From Phytophthora sp. 'mugwort' (taxonomy: Eukaryota > Oomycota > Peronosporomycetes > Peronosporales > Peronosporaceae): a stretch of 64,000 nt of DNA. Each line of letters begins with the position of its first letter. Position 1 is the first letter of the stretch. The translations under genes and the position numbers were made by a program. Below the pieces are notes generated by a model, which did not search any database, was not told the DNA's origin, and saw only the letters and a list, made by a program, of their open reading frames with translations. The stretch spans positions 3,596,001 through 3,660,000 of the forward strand of contig JAUCEF010000004.1 of the NCBI GenBank assembly GCA_033558025.1. Reading direction: 5' to 3'. Below, one piece after another: positions 1 to 11,145 of this stretch.

Positions 1-168
1 CCTTCACGGGACACCTCTTCAGACTCAGTCATATCCGTACCTGGGCGTCAACCGATTCGCTTTTCCATACGATCCGTCCTATAGTGGTCCCTAGCTCCCG
101 CCGCATCTCCCTGAGCGCCGCTCCGCCAGATCCAGGAGTGACAACGACCCCTCCGGTCGCCCATACAA

Positions 169-714
169 TCAAACGTCGCGTCCCAGAAACCTTGCAAATC
201 CGATTGCTAAATGCAAGTTGGGACCGGGCTTGTCTTCATACAGTGTCGCCTCCAACAGTAGCTCGCACGTTGAACTTCGCGAGGAACGGTTAGGACCGTA
301 CCTAAGACGGCGTCCACCGTTCCCAATCGGGACATCCTCCCCGACTGAAACTCGGCGTCCTCGCCGACCCGACTGAAACTCGGCGTCCTCGCCGAGTGCC
401 CGCGGCGCGGTCAGCTTGCATCTTTTTTTTTGCAATGCCCGACACTGCGCCAACAGTCCACTCAATGGCATCACCGGCACCCTTGCCGTAGCGTAGTCAG
501 CTCCGTCTATACGCCAATAGACCTCGCTCAGACGGTCGGTCTGTTCTATCTCTTCCATGTCTACGAGCCACGCCGCATATCCGTCCCGAGCCATCTTCAA
601 CGGCGTTCGTCCCTTCGAAGCCGTCTCATACCATCGTCGATCACGGCTGACAAGGGCCAGTACGGCTACTTCGGCCGTACCGGCCACTCCACCTTTCCGC
701 GCCAACCTCACCAC
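169..714 (-). other. Open reading frame of unknown function, possibly retroelement gag debris
   Basis: A 181-codon minus-strand frame that opens with GTG; the first ATG lies about 40 codons in. The middle is a normal-looking protein with many charged and aromatic residues, and the C-terminal third is Arg/Ser/Gly rich. No catalytic motif or signal peptide is visible. Its N-terminal end overlaps the left edge of the duplicated segment at 672. A short version of the same N-terminus recurs at 3323-3508 and then diverges into unrelated sequence. I suspect it is a gag-like piece of an oomycete retroelement because of this repetition, but I cannot name the family. Confidence 0.3.
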
Positions 715-934
715 CTCGAAGAAATTAAATACAAATAAAACTAGATAACCGAAAAATATTTTTAGTTACCATTTAGGTATTTATTTTTCGCCGAGGGATT
801 TTGTCCGGAATACCTGGGTAAACCAAAGAATGAGTTCGTACAATAGTGGAATATATTTTAGGATACGTAAACTTATTCTATTTATTTATTTTCTGCAAGT
901 ACAGAAAAATATTCTTAAAATATCAAAATTCTAC

Positions 935-1480
935 GAGCCTGCCTCCATCTCTGTGCCCCTGTCGATATCTCGAACTATGCATTGACGCCGCCAGCTCCAG
1001 CAGCCCAGACCTGCATCTAGGCCGACCCTGCTCTTTTTTAACAACTCTAGAACCGGCACTACTCCTTTCACCAACACCGCCTACACTCTAATAGCACCCT
1101 ACTATGTGAGCGTGCGTAAATTAGGACGGCCTCCATACTTCCCCAGAGACGGACAGGCCGACGGCCCATAGACCGATCAAATGGTGGAGGAGGGCATCAA
1201 GTATCTTGTTTCGGTCTGTCACTGTACACCATGTTAACGATTTAGTACTACGCGCTGTATGAAGTAACGTAGGATATCAATATTCGTTGACCAGTCTTGA
1301 GATGGCCTCAGAGGAACCATGGACCACGGAAGATGCTCAGGTGTGCGGCCCACCGTGTTCCGCAAGCAATGCGTCTGATGTGACTCAACTTGGAAGAGTG
1401 TCCGCTAATACTCATGCCTATACCAGGTCCATCTTTTTTTAAACGGATGGTGAGGTAAACATCCGTATGGGTCTCCCCAT
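935..1480. repeat. Diverged repeat shared with 19570-20030
   Basis: The stretch upstream of the glycine-rich gene aligns patchily but in order with 19570-20030. Shared blocks include a run ending in GTCGATATC, a block encoding Pro-Ala-Ser type sequence, AGACGGA..GCCGACGGCC, and an identical GTTGACCAGTCTTGAGATGGC at 1283-1303 and about 19960. The partner copy lies directly after the right LTR of the Gypsy relic. It is probably an old transposable-element fragment. It is present again in duplication copy 2 at 3729-4274. Confidence 0.7.
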
Positions 1481-1671
1481 ACAGGTAATCAGCGCGTCCC
1501 AACTCCATCGGACACCGATTCGGAGCCTCCGTCTACTTGTTGTCTGTCTGTCTCTTCCGCCAAGCAGCAGGCATCTTGCCAGGCCTCTCTCACTATTCTG
1601 CCGTACTTGCTCTAGTTGACTACCAACCCGGGGGTTCTGCCGAACTGGGACCGAAAGCCTCGCCGTCCGAA

Positions 1672-1689
1672 GCTCACTCTCAAATTTCC
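1672..1689 (+). promoter_or_regulatory. Oomycete initiator (Inr) motif for glycine-rich gene 1
   Basis: The sequence GCTCACTCTCAAATTTCC closely fits the known oomycete Inr consensus (GCTCATTYYNCAWTTT). It lies about 75 bases before the ATG at 1751, which argues against the longer frame opening further upstream at 1616. The identical motif stands at 4466-4483 before the second gene copy. Transcription start at this site is inferred from the consensus. Confidence 0.7.
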
Positions 1690-1750
1690 TCACTCAATTC
1701 TACAGCTCCTGTTCATTCCAAGACTATCCCGACACAGAACAACCAGAATA

Positions 1751-2560
1751 ATGTTCAACAACATCAAGACCACCGCCGTCCTGTGCCTCGCCGTCGTGGC
1801 TCTCTCAAACGGCGCGTACGCTAAGGAGGAGGCCGCCCAGACGTTCGGGCGGCTTCATGCTGGTCTGTACGGACGTGGCGGTGGCTATGGCTATGGCGGT
1901 GCTAGTGTGGGAGCCGGACTGTACGGGCGTGGCGCTGGTTACGGAGGTGCTGGCGTGGGTGCTGGTCTGTACGGCCGTGGAGGTGGCTACGGCGGTGCTG
2001 ACGTCGGAGCTGGTCAATACGGTCGCGGGGCTGGCTACGCTGGTGCAAGTGTCGGAGCTGGTCAATACGGTCGCGGGGCTGGCTACGCTGGTGCAAGTGT
2101 CGGAGCTGGTCAATACGAACAACGTGGAGCTGGCTACGGCGGTGCAAGTGTCGGAGCTGGTCAATACGAACAACGCGGAGCTGGCTACGGCGGTGCAAGT
2201 GTCGGAGCTGGTCAATACGGCCGCGGAGCTGGTCAATACGGCCGCGGAGCTGGCTACGGTGGTGCTGACGTCGGAGCTCGTCAATACGGACAACGCGGAG
2301 CTGGATACGGAGGCGTCGATGTTGGCGTGGGCGGCAACGGTGGTGCTGGAGCAGGTGCTAATGCCGAGGTGGGAGGAAATACCGTCACACAAACTAGCGG
2401 AGCCACCAGCACCACAACGCAGGATGACAACGCTGTCACGTCCACGTCTCAAAACGGCGGCGCCACGGCGAGCGCAAGTGCCACGGTTGCGGGTGCGGGA
2501 GCTGCAGGTACGGGTACCTCGACGAAGCAGAAGGGATACCGCATGCTCCGCTCGGACTGA
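1751..2560 (+). CDS. Secreted glycine/tyrosine-rich repeat protein, copy 1
   Basis: 269-residue protein. Residues 1-24 form a clear signal peptide (hydrophobic core LCLAVVAL, cleavage expected after Ala-Tyr-Ala). After a short KEEAAQTFGRL segment, residues about 36-205 are a Gly/Tyr/Ala/Arg array built from units of about 16-17 residues of the type GAGQYGRGAGYAGASV, with a variant carrying YEQRG. The tail is Ser/Thr/Ala rich and ends KQKGYRMLRSD. The start was chosen because the signal peptide begins there and an Inr lies 75 bases upstream. It is probably a structural or cell-wall associated secreted protein; no enzyme motif is present. An almost identical copy lies at 4545-5354 and a broken paralogue begins at 54006. 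Confidence 0.88.
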   Translation: MFNNIKTTAVLCLAVVALSNGAYAKEEAAQTFGRLHAGLYGRGGGYGYGGASVGAGLYGRGAGYGGAGVGAGLYGRGGGYGGADVGAGQYGRGAGYAGASVGAGQYGRGAGYAGASVGAGQYEQRGAGYGGASVGAGQYEQRGAGYGGASVGAGQYGRGAGQYGRGAGYGGADVGARQYGQRGAGYGGVDVGVGGNGGAGAGANAEVGGNTVTQTSGATSTTTQDDNAVTSTSQNGGATASASATVAGAGAAGTGTSTKQKGYRMLRSD

Positions 2561-2823
2561 GCTGGGCGACAGTGCCCTTTTGTATGTTTCACCTCACAAC
2601 AGACACAAGCCCCGTTCGGTTCATTCACGCATGTGTGCAGCGTATTATATTATGGCCCAATGAGTTAGATACCGCTGCGTAGTAAAAACAAAAATGAAAA
2701 GCTGCAAGTTTTGTAATGTGTGTCCCCTGCTCGACTGGAAGTTTGATAAGCAGTACAATATGTGTCCACTTCTACCGCTATTATATAAAAAATGTATAGT
2801 GGGCGTAGTAGTACTTGACATGA

Positions 2824-3465
2824 TTTGACAGCTTCGTATGGAAGCTAGACGCCGACACAAAGACGGACAGGAAGCAATTCACGAAAGCGATGGTGTTGGG
2901 CAATCTTCATTTCCTTCTGAACAGTGCTGATTGTGTAGACATAACAGTTGGACGAGCCAAGCTCTACGAATGCATAATTAATTACTACTGTGCATGTACA
3001 TCAGTTGTTTTAAACTCTAGGAAAGGTACTATACAAACTCTAAAAACGGACGGGTGGACACCGTGTGAATATTTTAACTTAGTTACACATTTACTGTGTA
3101 TACTTTACCTTGACGGGACAGAGGGACACCGAGCGAGAAAATGGACCATAAATACACCTTTAAACGCCAGACACTTCCGGATGCGGGACAATAACGACAT
3201 TACACTCTGATAGTCACGGATGCGTCCACATTCGTTGAAGAAGATGGAGAGCAACGTCAATGGCTCCAATGACCCCCTACAGCTTTCGACATATGCAGTT
3301 CCGTTGCCCCGACGTTGCGGCCCTAATGTGGTCCTCGCACTAGCGTCTTGCCAGCAGTAGCAACCCACTCGCACCTACCGTCTTTCCTGGATATCCACAT
3401 CGGCAGTAGCATAATATCGCCTCCATTATTGACGCCATCATAAATGCCTGCACCAACATTATCGC
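2824..3465. other. Spacer between duplicated segments; no gene seen
   Basis: About 640 bases separating the two duplication copies. A plus-strand frame of about 100 codons (2890-3210) and minus-strand frames are present but show no domain, signal peptide or family motif. The right end, read on the minus strand, joins a fragment whose N-terminus matches that of the frame at 169-714. Confidence 0.6.
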
Positions 3466-4465
3466 CGGCCGTACCGGTTACTCCACCTTTCCGCGCCAAC
3501 CTCACCACCTCGAAGAAATTAAATACAAATAAAACTAGATAACCGAAAAATATTTTTAGTTACCATTTAGGTATTTATTTTTCGCCGAGGGATTTTGTCC
3601 GGAATACCTGGGTAAACCAAAGAATGAGTTCGTACAATAGTGGAATATATTTTAGGATACGTAAACTTATTCTATTTATTTATTTTCTGCAAGTACAGAA
3701 AAATATTCTTAAAATATCAAAATTCTACGAGCCTGCCTCCATCTCTGTGCCCCTGTCGATATCTCGAACTATGCATTGACGCCGCCAGCTCCAGCAGCCC
3801 AGACCTGCATCTAGGCCGACCCTGCTCTTTTTTAACAACTCTAGAACCGGCACTACTCCTTTCACCAACACCGCCTACACTCTAATAGCACCCTACTATG
3901 TGAGCGTGCGTAAATTAGGACGGCCTCCATACTTCCCCAGAGACGGACAGGCCGACGGCCCATAGACCGATCAAATGGTGGAGGAGGGCATCAAGTATCT
4001 TGTTTCGGTCTGTCACTGTACACCATGTTAACGATTTAGTACTACGCGCTGTATGAAGTAACGTAGGATATCAATATTCGTTGACCAGTCTTGAGATGGC
4101 CTCAGAGGAACCATGGACCACGGAAGATGCTCAGGTGTGCGGCCCACCGTGCTCCGCAAGCAATGCGTCTGATGTGACTCAACTTGGAAGAGTGTCCGCT
4201 AATACTCATGCCTATACCAGGTCCATCTTTTTTTAAACGGATGGTGAGGTAAACATCCGTATGGGTCTCCCCATACAGGTAATCAGCGCGTCCCAACTCC
4301 ATCGGACACCGATTCGGAGCCTCCGTCTACTTGTTGTCTGTCTGTCTCTTCCGCCAAGCAGCAGGCATCTTGCCAGGCCTCTCTCACTATTCTGCCGTAC
4401 TTGCTCTAGTTGACTACCAACCCGGGGGTTCTGCCGAACTGGGACCGAAAGCCTCGCCGTCCGAA

Positions 4466-4483
4466 GCTCACTCTCAAATTTCC
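4466..4483 (+). promoter_or_regulatory. Oomycete initiator (Inr) motif for glycine-rich gene 2
   Basis: Identical to the motif at 1672-1689, 79 bases before the ATG at 4545. It was copied with the duplication, so both genes should retain the same core promoter. Confidence 0.7.
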
Positions 4484-4544
4484 TCACTCAATTCTACAGC
4501 TCCTGTTCATTCCAAGACTATCCCGACACAGAACAACCAGAATA

Positions 4545-5354
4545 ATGTTCAACAACATCAAGACCACCGCCGTCCTGTGCCTCGCCGTCGTGGCTCTCTC
4601 AAACGGCGCGTACGCTAAGGAGGAGGCCGCCCAGACGTTCGGGCGGCTTCATGCTGGTCTGTACGGACGTGGCGGTGGCTATGGCTATGGCGGTGCTAGT
4701 GTGGGAGCCGGACTGTACGGGCGTGGCGCTGGTTACGGAGGTGCTGGCGTGGGTGCTGGTCTGTACGGCCGTGGAGGTGGCTACGGCGGTGCTGACGTCG
4801 GAGCTGGTCAATACGGTCGCGGGGCTGGCTACGCTGGTGCAAGTGTCGGAGCTGGTCAATACGGTCGCGGGGCTGGCTACGCTGGTGCAAGTGTCGGAGC
4901 TGGTCAATACGAACAACGTGGAGCTGGCTACGGCGGTGCAAGTGTCGGAGCTGGTCAATACGAACAACGCGGAGCTGGCTACGGCGGTGCAAGTGTCGGA
5001 GCTGGTCAATACGGCCGCGGAGCTGGTCAATACGGCCGCGGAGCTGGCTACGGTGGTGCTGACGTCGGAGCTCGTCAATACGGACAACGCGGAGCTGGAT
5101 ACGGAGGCGTCGATGTTGGCGTGGGCGGCAACGGTGGTGCTGGAGCAGGTACTAATGCCGAGGTGGGAGGAAATACCGTCACACAAACTAGCGGAGCCAC
5201 CAGCACCACAACGCAGGATGACAACGCTGTCACGTCCACGTCTCAAAACGGCGGCGCCACGGCGAGCGCAAGTGCCACGGTTGCGGGTGCGGGAGCTGCA
5301 GGTACGGATACCTCGACGAAGCAGAAGGGATACCGCACGCTCCGCTCGGACTGA
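4545..5354 (+). CDS. Secreted glycine/tyrosine-rich repeat protein, copy 2
   Basis: 269 residues, with the same signal peptide, repeat array and tail as the copy at 1751-2560. I find three amino-acid differences, all towards the C-terminus: Ala to Thr in the GAGxNAE segment, Gly to Asp in the GTxTSTKQ segment, and Met to Thr in the KGYRxLRSD end. All are single-base transitions that change the protein; I saw no silent change in the coding region. The gene is intact and should be expressed from its own copied promoter. Function is inferred only from composition: an extracellular, probably wall or matrix associated, glycine-rich protein. Confidence 0.88.
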   Translation: MFNNIKTTAVLCLAVVALSNGAYAKEEAAQTFGRLHAGLYGRGGGYGYGGASVGAGLYGRGAGYGGAGVGAGLYGRGGGYGGADVGAGQYGRGAGYAGASVGAGQYGRGAGYAGASVGAGQYEQRGAGYGGASVGAGQYEQRGAGYGGASVGAGQYGRGAGQYGRGAGYGGADVGARQYGQRGAGYGGVDVGVGGNGGAGAGTNAEVGGNTVTQTSGATSTTTQDDNAVTSTSQNGGATASASATVAGAGAAGTDTSTKQKGYRTLRSD

Positions 5355-5884
5355 GCTGGGCGACAGTGCCCTTTTGTATGTTTCACCTCACAACAGACAC
5401 AAGCCCCGTTCGGTTCATTCACGCATGTGTGCAGCGTATTATATTATGGCCCAATGAGTTAGATACCGCTGCGTAGTAAAAACAAAAATGAAAAGCTGCA
5501 AGTTTTGTAATGTGTGTCCCCTGCTCGACTGGAAGTTTGATAAGCAGTACAATATGTGTCCACTTCTACCGCTTTTATATAATAGATGTATAGTGGACGT
5601 AGCACCTTGACATAATACCAAAAAAGCAACCTGTCTGTCCGTCCTGTTACTCCTTGCGCTGTCGCCTCAGCCTCTTTTTTTTTGCATCCTTTCCCTCGGC
5701 AATTGCAACACTTCACTAACCAATCGCACCGACTGCCACTACCGTCCGGACTGCAAATACTATGCCCGAAATTGCAAAAACAGCCGAGCGTGACGGTTTA
5801 AATCGAACCTAAGCGGGAACAAGCGAACTTAGACGGATCTGTCAGTCACACCCAGGTCAGACGGCTTCCGATCGATCGGACATC

Positions 5885-8800
5885 GTGGCACGAGTGTTCA
5901 TGCAAAAGCTGAACGAGCTTAACAAGGATCTCGACGAAGGCATCTTGGGGATTCTAGCGGCACGGGTTCATGTGGTAGAGTATCAGAAGCGCGGTCTCCC
6001 CCCCTACCCACATTCTTGCATTTTGCGACCGGAAGAAAGTCTGTCAGCGCAGAGGATGTCGATCGCTTGGTCTCAGCAGAACTACCAGATAAAGAAAAGT
6101 ATTCGGAGCTCTACGAGACAGTGATTTCGAGTATGTTGCACGGTCCGTGTGGGAGACTAAAACCAGACAGTCCCTGCATGAAGAACGGCAGATCCTCCAA
6201 GAAGTTTCCTAAGCCTTTGGCTGACGAAACCATCATGACCGCCAATAAATATTCCTACTTACAGGCGCCGCCGTCGTCCAGACGGAATTCTGAGTCACAA
6301 AACGAAAGTGTGGGACAACGCTACCATTAATCAGTGGGTCGTGCCGTACAACGCGTTTCTATCGCAGAAGTATAAGTGTCACATTAATGTGGAGGTCTGT
6401 GCGACGAACAAGGCCGTGAATAGGATCTACAAATACGCGTACAAGGGGTCCGACTGACGACGATCATCATTGACGGGCGAAGATATTGCCGCGAACGAGA
6501 TCCGTTAGTACCTACTGGGCCGCTATAGTTCTCCAGTGGAAGCTTGCAACCGGCTATTCAAACATCCAACGCAGGGGTCTACGCATTCTGTGGTCACCCT
6601 CCCGATTCACATGGAAGATCTGAATATGGTCCCATAATCGCGACCACGCAACTACTGCGCAGCTTCGCAACTTGGTCTACAGGGGTAGCAGAACAAAGCT
6701 AACGGATTTTTTCAACCTCTGCGAGCGTGACCCGGAGGGAACCGTGGATCAACTTTACAAGGATGTCACAACCAAATGTAGGTGGAAGAACAATTCCTGG
6801 GTGCCGTACAAGAAATATGTTGCTTCGCTCGGGCGCATAGTTCACGTATCACCCCAAGACCCGGAGCGATTCTATCTCCGACTGCTACTGTCAAATCGGC
6901 GATTCCCAGAATCGTTTCGAGATCTCCGCACGGTGGAAGATACTACATACTCTACATTTCGAGAGGCTGCTTTTGGGTATCTCGAAGACGATCAAGACTG
7001 TCTTTTGGAGGCTGCTGTGGTTCAAGATGCCCTACCATTTGCGGCAGTTATTTGGGATTATATTTGTGTACTCGATGCATCCTCGCACTTGGCCGCTCTG
7101 GGATAAAGATCACATGTCTGAAGAATACGAGAAAGCGATTACAGAAAGGGACGCTGATAAGCACATTGAATGGACGGAAGCGGTTCGTCTGAGAATGACC
7201 GAGTACAAGACCTTAAAGTTCTTGGCAGAATACCTGGCCTCCAACGGAAAGAGTCTATCGAACTACGAACTCCCAGAGCTTGACACGTATGACGACGTAG
7301 CTGCGGAAGTCGAAGAACAAGATCCTGCATATACAGGCCAGCAAGAACTTGATGCGTACCCTCAGACCGAACTGGAGCATGTTGCGGATCAAGTCGATCG
7401 GTTGAACGACAACCAGAGGGACATTTTTGACCAAGTCATGCAGGCTGCAGGCTGTAAGCCATCCAGTGGAAGAAGAGAAACTATTTTTTCCTGGACGGTC
7501 CAGGTGGGACGGGGAGTCGTTCTGTTGGAGCAGCTACTTGCACACGTTCGTAAGCAGCGGAAAATTGCTATCGCAGTGGCTTCAAGTGGCACTGGGGCAA
7601 TCTGTTGACTGGCGGACACATGACACACCCAACTTTCCGTGTCCCGCTCAAGCTGACGGAGGTTCGATCTGCAGCATGTGCTGGCAAAGCCAGAAGGCGG
7701 AGTTAATTCGCAACGCGAGCTTGATTATATAGGATGAAGCGCCGATGATGTCGCTTTGATGCAGTGGACAGGACTTTTCGGGATATTATGAAGAATGAAT
7801 TGGAGCCGTTCTGAGGAAAAGTGATGGTGTTCAGCGGCGATCACCGTCAAATTCTACCGGTGCTTAAGAATGCTACCCGTGCGGAAACGATTAACGCTTG
7901 CTTTAAGAGATCGCCCCTGTGGAACCACTTGCGCCAAGTACGTTGGACTGAGAATATGCGTGTGCGGACGGCCCCAGACCCTGGTACCGCTGCAGAGTTG
8001 GCAGAGTTTTCCGAGTTTTTACTTCAGATCGGTGACGGTCGTTACCCCGATAACGAGGATATTAGTAAAAACGACATATGTCTTCCCCGAGACATATGCG
8101 TGTTTCCTGAGCCTCGGGCCGTAGATCCGTGACCGACGAAAAAAACAAAGACGACGAGGACATGGAACCAGCCCCATACTTCAACCTTCTCCCGGACGAC
8201 GGAGCCCACGCGTCCGACTTCGACGATCCCAAAGATGACCGACGGGTTCGCAATATCAACGCGCTGATTGATGTTGTGTGCCCAGGTGATGAACGTGAAG
8301 ACTAACCAGGTGACTACTTTGTTGAGTGCGCCATCCTGGCGCCAACCAACGCAAGTGTTCAACGTATCAACGATATGGTTGCTGGGCGGCTCACAAAAGG
8401 GTATCTATGGACTGAGAGTCTCGAAGGAGTCGCGGACCCCAACCTGTTTGAGCAAGAGTTTTTGAATTCACTAAACTTCTCAGGAGTCCCGCCGCATAGG
8501 ATTGTTTTGAAGGTTGGAATGCCCATCATCATGATTCGCAACCTGAACGGCGACGCAGGACTGTGCAATGGAACGCGGCTGCGTATGGTGTCATTGCATG
8601 AGCGAAGCATTGAAGCAACCGTGATGTCAGGACCGACCAAGGGTAAAATGGTGTTCATCCCTAGGATCATCTTCTACACCGAGGACGATGACAAATAGTT
8701 TCCGTTCAAGATAAAGCGATAGAAGTTTCCGTGTACCAGCATTTGTCATGACGATCAACAAGGCCCAAGGACAGTCGATTCACCACGTCGGAGTCTACTT

Positions 8801-9031
8801 GGAAACACCAGTTTTTTTGCCCACGGACAGCTATATGTGGCGCTTTCAAGGGTGGCTTCAAGGAAAGCGATCAGTATTGCCATTGACCCGGAAGCCATAG
8901 ATGAGGACGGGAAGGTGCACACCAAGAACATCGTGTACAGAGAGCACTACAAAACACTTGCTGGCTGGCTGGACAGTATGTCAGACCTTAGACAGCGTTC
9001 GAGGGAGAAAAGAAGCGAAAGAAAGACCTGA
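5885..9031 (+). pseudogene. Helitron Rep/PIF1-helicase protein, decayed
   Basis: Broken remains of the large Helitron protein, read across several frames. The rolling-circle Rep part starts near 5885, with a VHVVEYQKRGLPxxHxH-like motif disrupted by a frameshift. It continues through the HGPCG...PCM segment (6016-6330) and a block VVPYNAFLSQKYKCHINVEVC near 6340-6455 that ends in a stop. The helicase follows: LNDNQRDIFDQVM near 7400, a damaged Walker A region near 7490, FSGDHRQILPV near 7825 (with the preceding Asp-Glu segment broken), a SLNFSGVPPHRIVLKVGMPIIMIRNLNG-type block at 8470-8560, and a final YVALSRVASR motif near 8835. Stops and frameshifts throughout mean it cannot make an active protein. 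I could not fix the Helitron 5' TC and 3' CTRR ends. Confidence 0.85.
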
Positions 9032-9797
9032 AGGATGCTGAAGAGACCAGCGCTAACTTGTGCGCGTCTCAAAACGTCGCTGAAGCCACACGCGTCGAGC
9101 ACTAAGGGGGATATACTGTCGACCAATGGGTCGTCCTCATCCTCAGACAGTGGCGACGACAATGCATCTGTGATATCTGCTCGATCGGTCAGCTCTGCGA
9201 CCACACCAACAAAATCTGTGACTGGGTCGCGACGTAAGAGCGTATTTCAGACCGAGATTGACTGGCAAGAAAACGTGCTCGTGCAGATATGATATGCGGG
9301 GAGAGCAGTTCAGCCAGCAGCTACAACTTTAGCAAGATCAACATGTTGAACGTCTTGCTCTCGAACGGGAATGACATGAAAGTCGACTTCTGTTCGAACG
9401 TGAGCGTAAACAATCTCGAACGCGCGCCGAAGACCGACTTCATCGTGCCCGTGAAGAAGCTGAAGAGCGAAACAGACAGCTCATTTTGCAGTGTGTGTCG
9501 ATTCTGGGTAAGCCACGGAAAAATGCTAACGATAAGCAGGAAAAAAACGAGCGAGGCCAAGTAGCAGAACTTATATACGTATCTGCCTAGCTCCGCAATA
9601 AAAACTCATGTAAGGTTGGCGGTGATAATCGAAAGTTATCGCTGATAATGTTTCCTCCGTTTGCACAAGTCTGGCAAGTCGTAAAGAGATCACCGATGTG
9701 ATACATTGAGCCTACAGGCTGGGTTCCCGAACGAGCCTGGTGCTTAAAATCTAGACCAGTCCAGTAGTTCGTTACTTGGTAATAACCCCATTAGACA
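9032..9797. other. No recognisable gene; possible Helitron tail
   Basis: Short plus-strand frames (9035-9292, 9289-9564) have Ser/Thr-rich or mixed composition without family motifs. A hairpin-forming sequence (GGTGATAA...TTATCGCT) at about 9619-9645 lies downstream of the helicase relic and could be a Helitron 3' hairpin, but no convincing CTRR end follows it. Confidence 0.35.
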
Positions 9798-9799
9798 GA

Positions 9800-10449
9800 T
9801 ACGCGCACGTCAATCAATCCCGTATGGAGTACAAAGTGTCTGGTATTTAAGCGCATGCTTGCGCTTATGCCCGTTGTAAGCGGACTTCTGGCGAAGATAC
9901 TTGCCATCGCGCTGGATATTCCGTGGTTTTGGACGACAGATACCTCTAACTGTACCGTCCACAAACGCCCACACCTTCTGCATGCCCCCCCCCCAGCATC
10001 AAAACCTGCATTAGAATAGGCTTGTAAATTTTCTGCAGCGTGTTCACGATTGAAGTAGGGAAGTTCGGCGTTTATTGTTGTCGAGGATTCTTACAACGTG
10101 TAAGAATAAATTTGAAAGCCCACTTGAGTCTCGACCAAAAAAAACGAATCCAAATCATTTCATCGCACCGGAGCAGCTAGTTTGTATAGACTGATGCACA
10201 GTTATTCCACTCCACTAGTCGCGGTACGCTCACGGTTCGGATTGCTCCCATATTGAAGATCTGAACCAGTGCTTTAATCTGAGCTTTATCAAAGCGGAAT
10301 TTGGTGAAATAATCGTCACTGAATAAAGCATTAAAATTGAAGGGAACGCGAAGTATCTTTTTCGGAGGCGCGTCAGAGTAAAAATATGCGGGGATGGAGG
10401 CAGTCATTATTGTTTGATCCGTTGGGGTGGCTCCGTACCAGAGACGCAT
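9800..10449 (-). pseudogene. PIF/Harbinger-like DDE transposase relic
   Basis: Read on the minus strand from an ATG at 10449, the first 90 residues include FRFDKAQIKALVQIF, typical of the N-terminal part of Harbinger-like nucleases, and end at a stop at 10177. Further along, near 9820-9985, a separate frame shows AFVDGTVRGICRP and YNGHKRKHALKYQ, the hallmark first-Asp (DGT) and YNGHKR segments of the DDE_4 superfamily. The downstream second Asp and Glu regions are not found, so the copy is truncated as well as broken. Confidence 0.72.
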
Positions 10450-10452
10450 CAA

Positions 10453-11097
10453 ATACGCTTTTTTCGTTTCGGCGGAGCCCTCTAGTCAAGTGGCGATGCA
10501 TTGCGCTTGGTCATCCTCCCCTTGGTCACCCTCTCCACCCAGGCCACTGCTAGATGGCGGGTTTGCTGATGTTCTGTCGGAGTCCATCAAGGCGATCTAC
10601 TTTACGCAAGAACGAAAACGAAATGGTAGCGGCATAATCATTGGGTGAACCCTCTGCCAAGGAATTAATTTTACTAACGGTATAGTGGCGATTTACCAAG
10701 CGACGTAGAACACATGTTTGCAACTCCGAACGGTTTGTTTACTGCTAGACTCGTGGGTTCCGAGCAAAAGACTTAATCAAAGTGGTGTGTTGGCTGTTGA
10801 GGTTAGGCGCTCAGTCCAGCTGTTTAGTCCATATTTTGCAAGATATCGGTTGTGCTAAATACCTCTATAAGAGAGGTTGCGACAAGCAAATTCCCAGTCC
10901 GTTCAGTGTTCACGAGCAAAGCCACGGACATGGACCAAGAATTGCGGTTGACAGATTTGCGGCAGAATCCCAGTCCCGTCTGATAATCGCAGTGGCTGAT
11001 AAACTACCAGATGCACCGTGGGGCAATCCCAGCGTCCACCCCGTGCGAGCAGATATGTGTGGTTGTGCGACCTAGGATCGCTGTGAGCCTCCCGCGC
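10453..11097. other. No gene recognised
   Basis: About 650 bases with only short frames on either strand and no domain motif. It separates two Harbinger-derived relics and is probably further degenerate element DNA. Confidence 0.4.
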
Positions 11098-11145
11098 TCA
11101 TGATGAGACGACGACAGCAGTTGCCATTGCTCTTCCTTCTGCCGA

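Larger units (their letters stand above)
672..2823. repeat. Tandem direct duplication, copy 1 (about 2.15 kb)
   Basis: This segment is repeated at a constant offset of 2,794 bases as 3466-5613. The left edge is sharp: base 671 and its partner 3465 differ while 672 onward agree. The right edge blurs through small mismatches around 2795-2823. It contains an A/T-rich stretch, a segment resembling 19570-20030, the promoter and the whole glycine-rich protein gene. By eye the two copies differ at very few positions, so the duplication is recent. Confidence 0.93.
3466..5613. repeat. Tandem direct duplication, copy 2 (about 2.15 kb)
   Basis: Second copy of the segment at 672-2823, in the same orientation. 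The two are separated by about 640 bases (2824-3465) not found elsewhere in the window. Differences I could see include one base upstream of the gene (1351 versus 4145), three in the coding region, and several small changes at the right-hand edge. Confidence 0.93.

Noticed and set aside
1616..1750. Upstream extension of the glycine-rich protein
   Set aside because: The extra residues precede a perfect signal peptide and lie across the Inr motif at 1672-1689; the frame does not open with an ATG near 1616.
1805..2452. Minus-strand frames of 98-215 codons and a plus-strand 268-codon frame across the glycine-rich array (same in copy 2)
   Set aside because: These are mirror or shifted frames of the repetitive Gly/Tyr-rich coding sequence. 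They stay open only because the repeat lacks stops in those frames. No start context or signal peptide supports them.
9619..9645. Helitron 3' end hairpin
   Set aside because: A hairpin can be drawn, but no CTRR terminus or host A-T junction follows at the expected distance, so I do not claim it as the element end.
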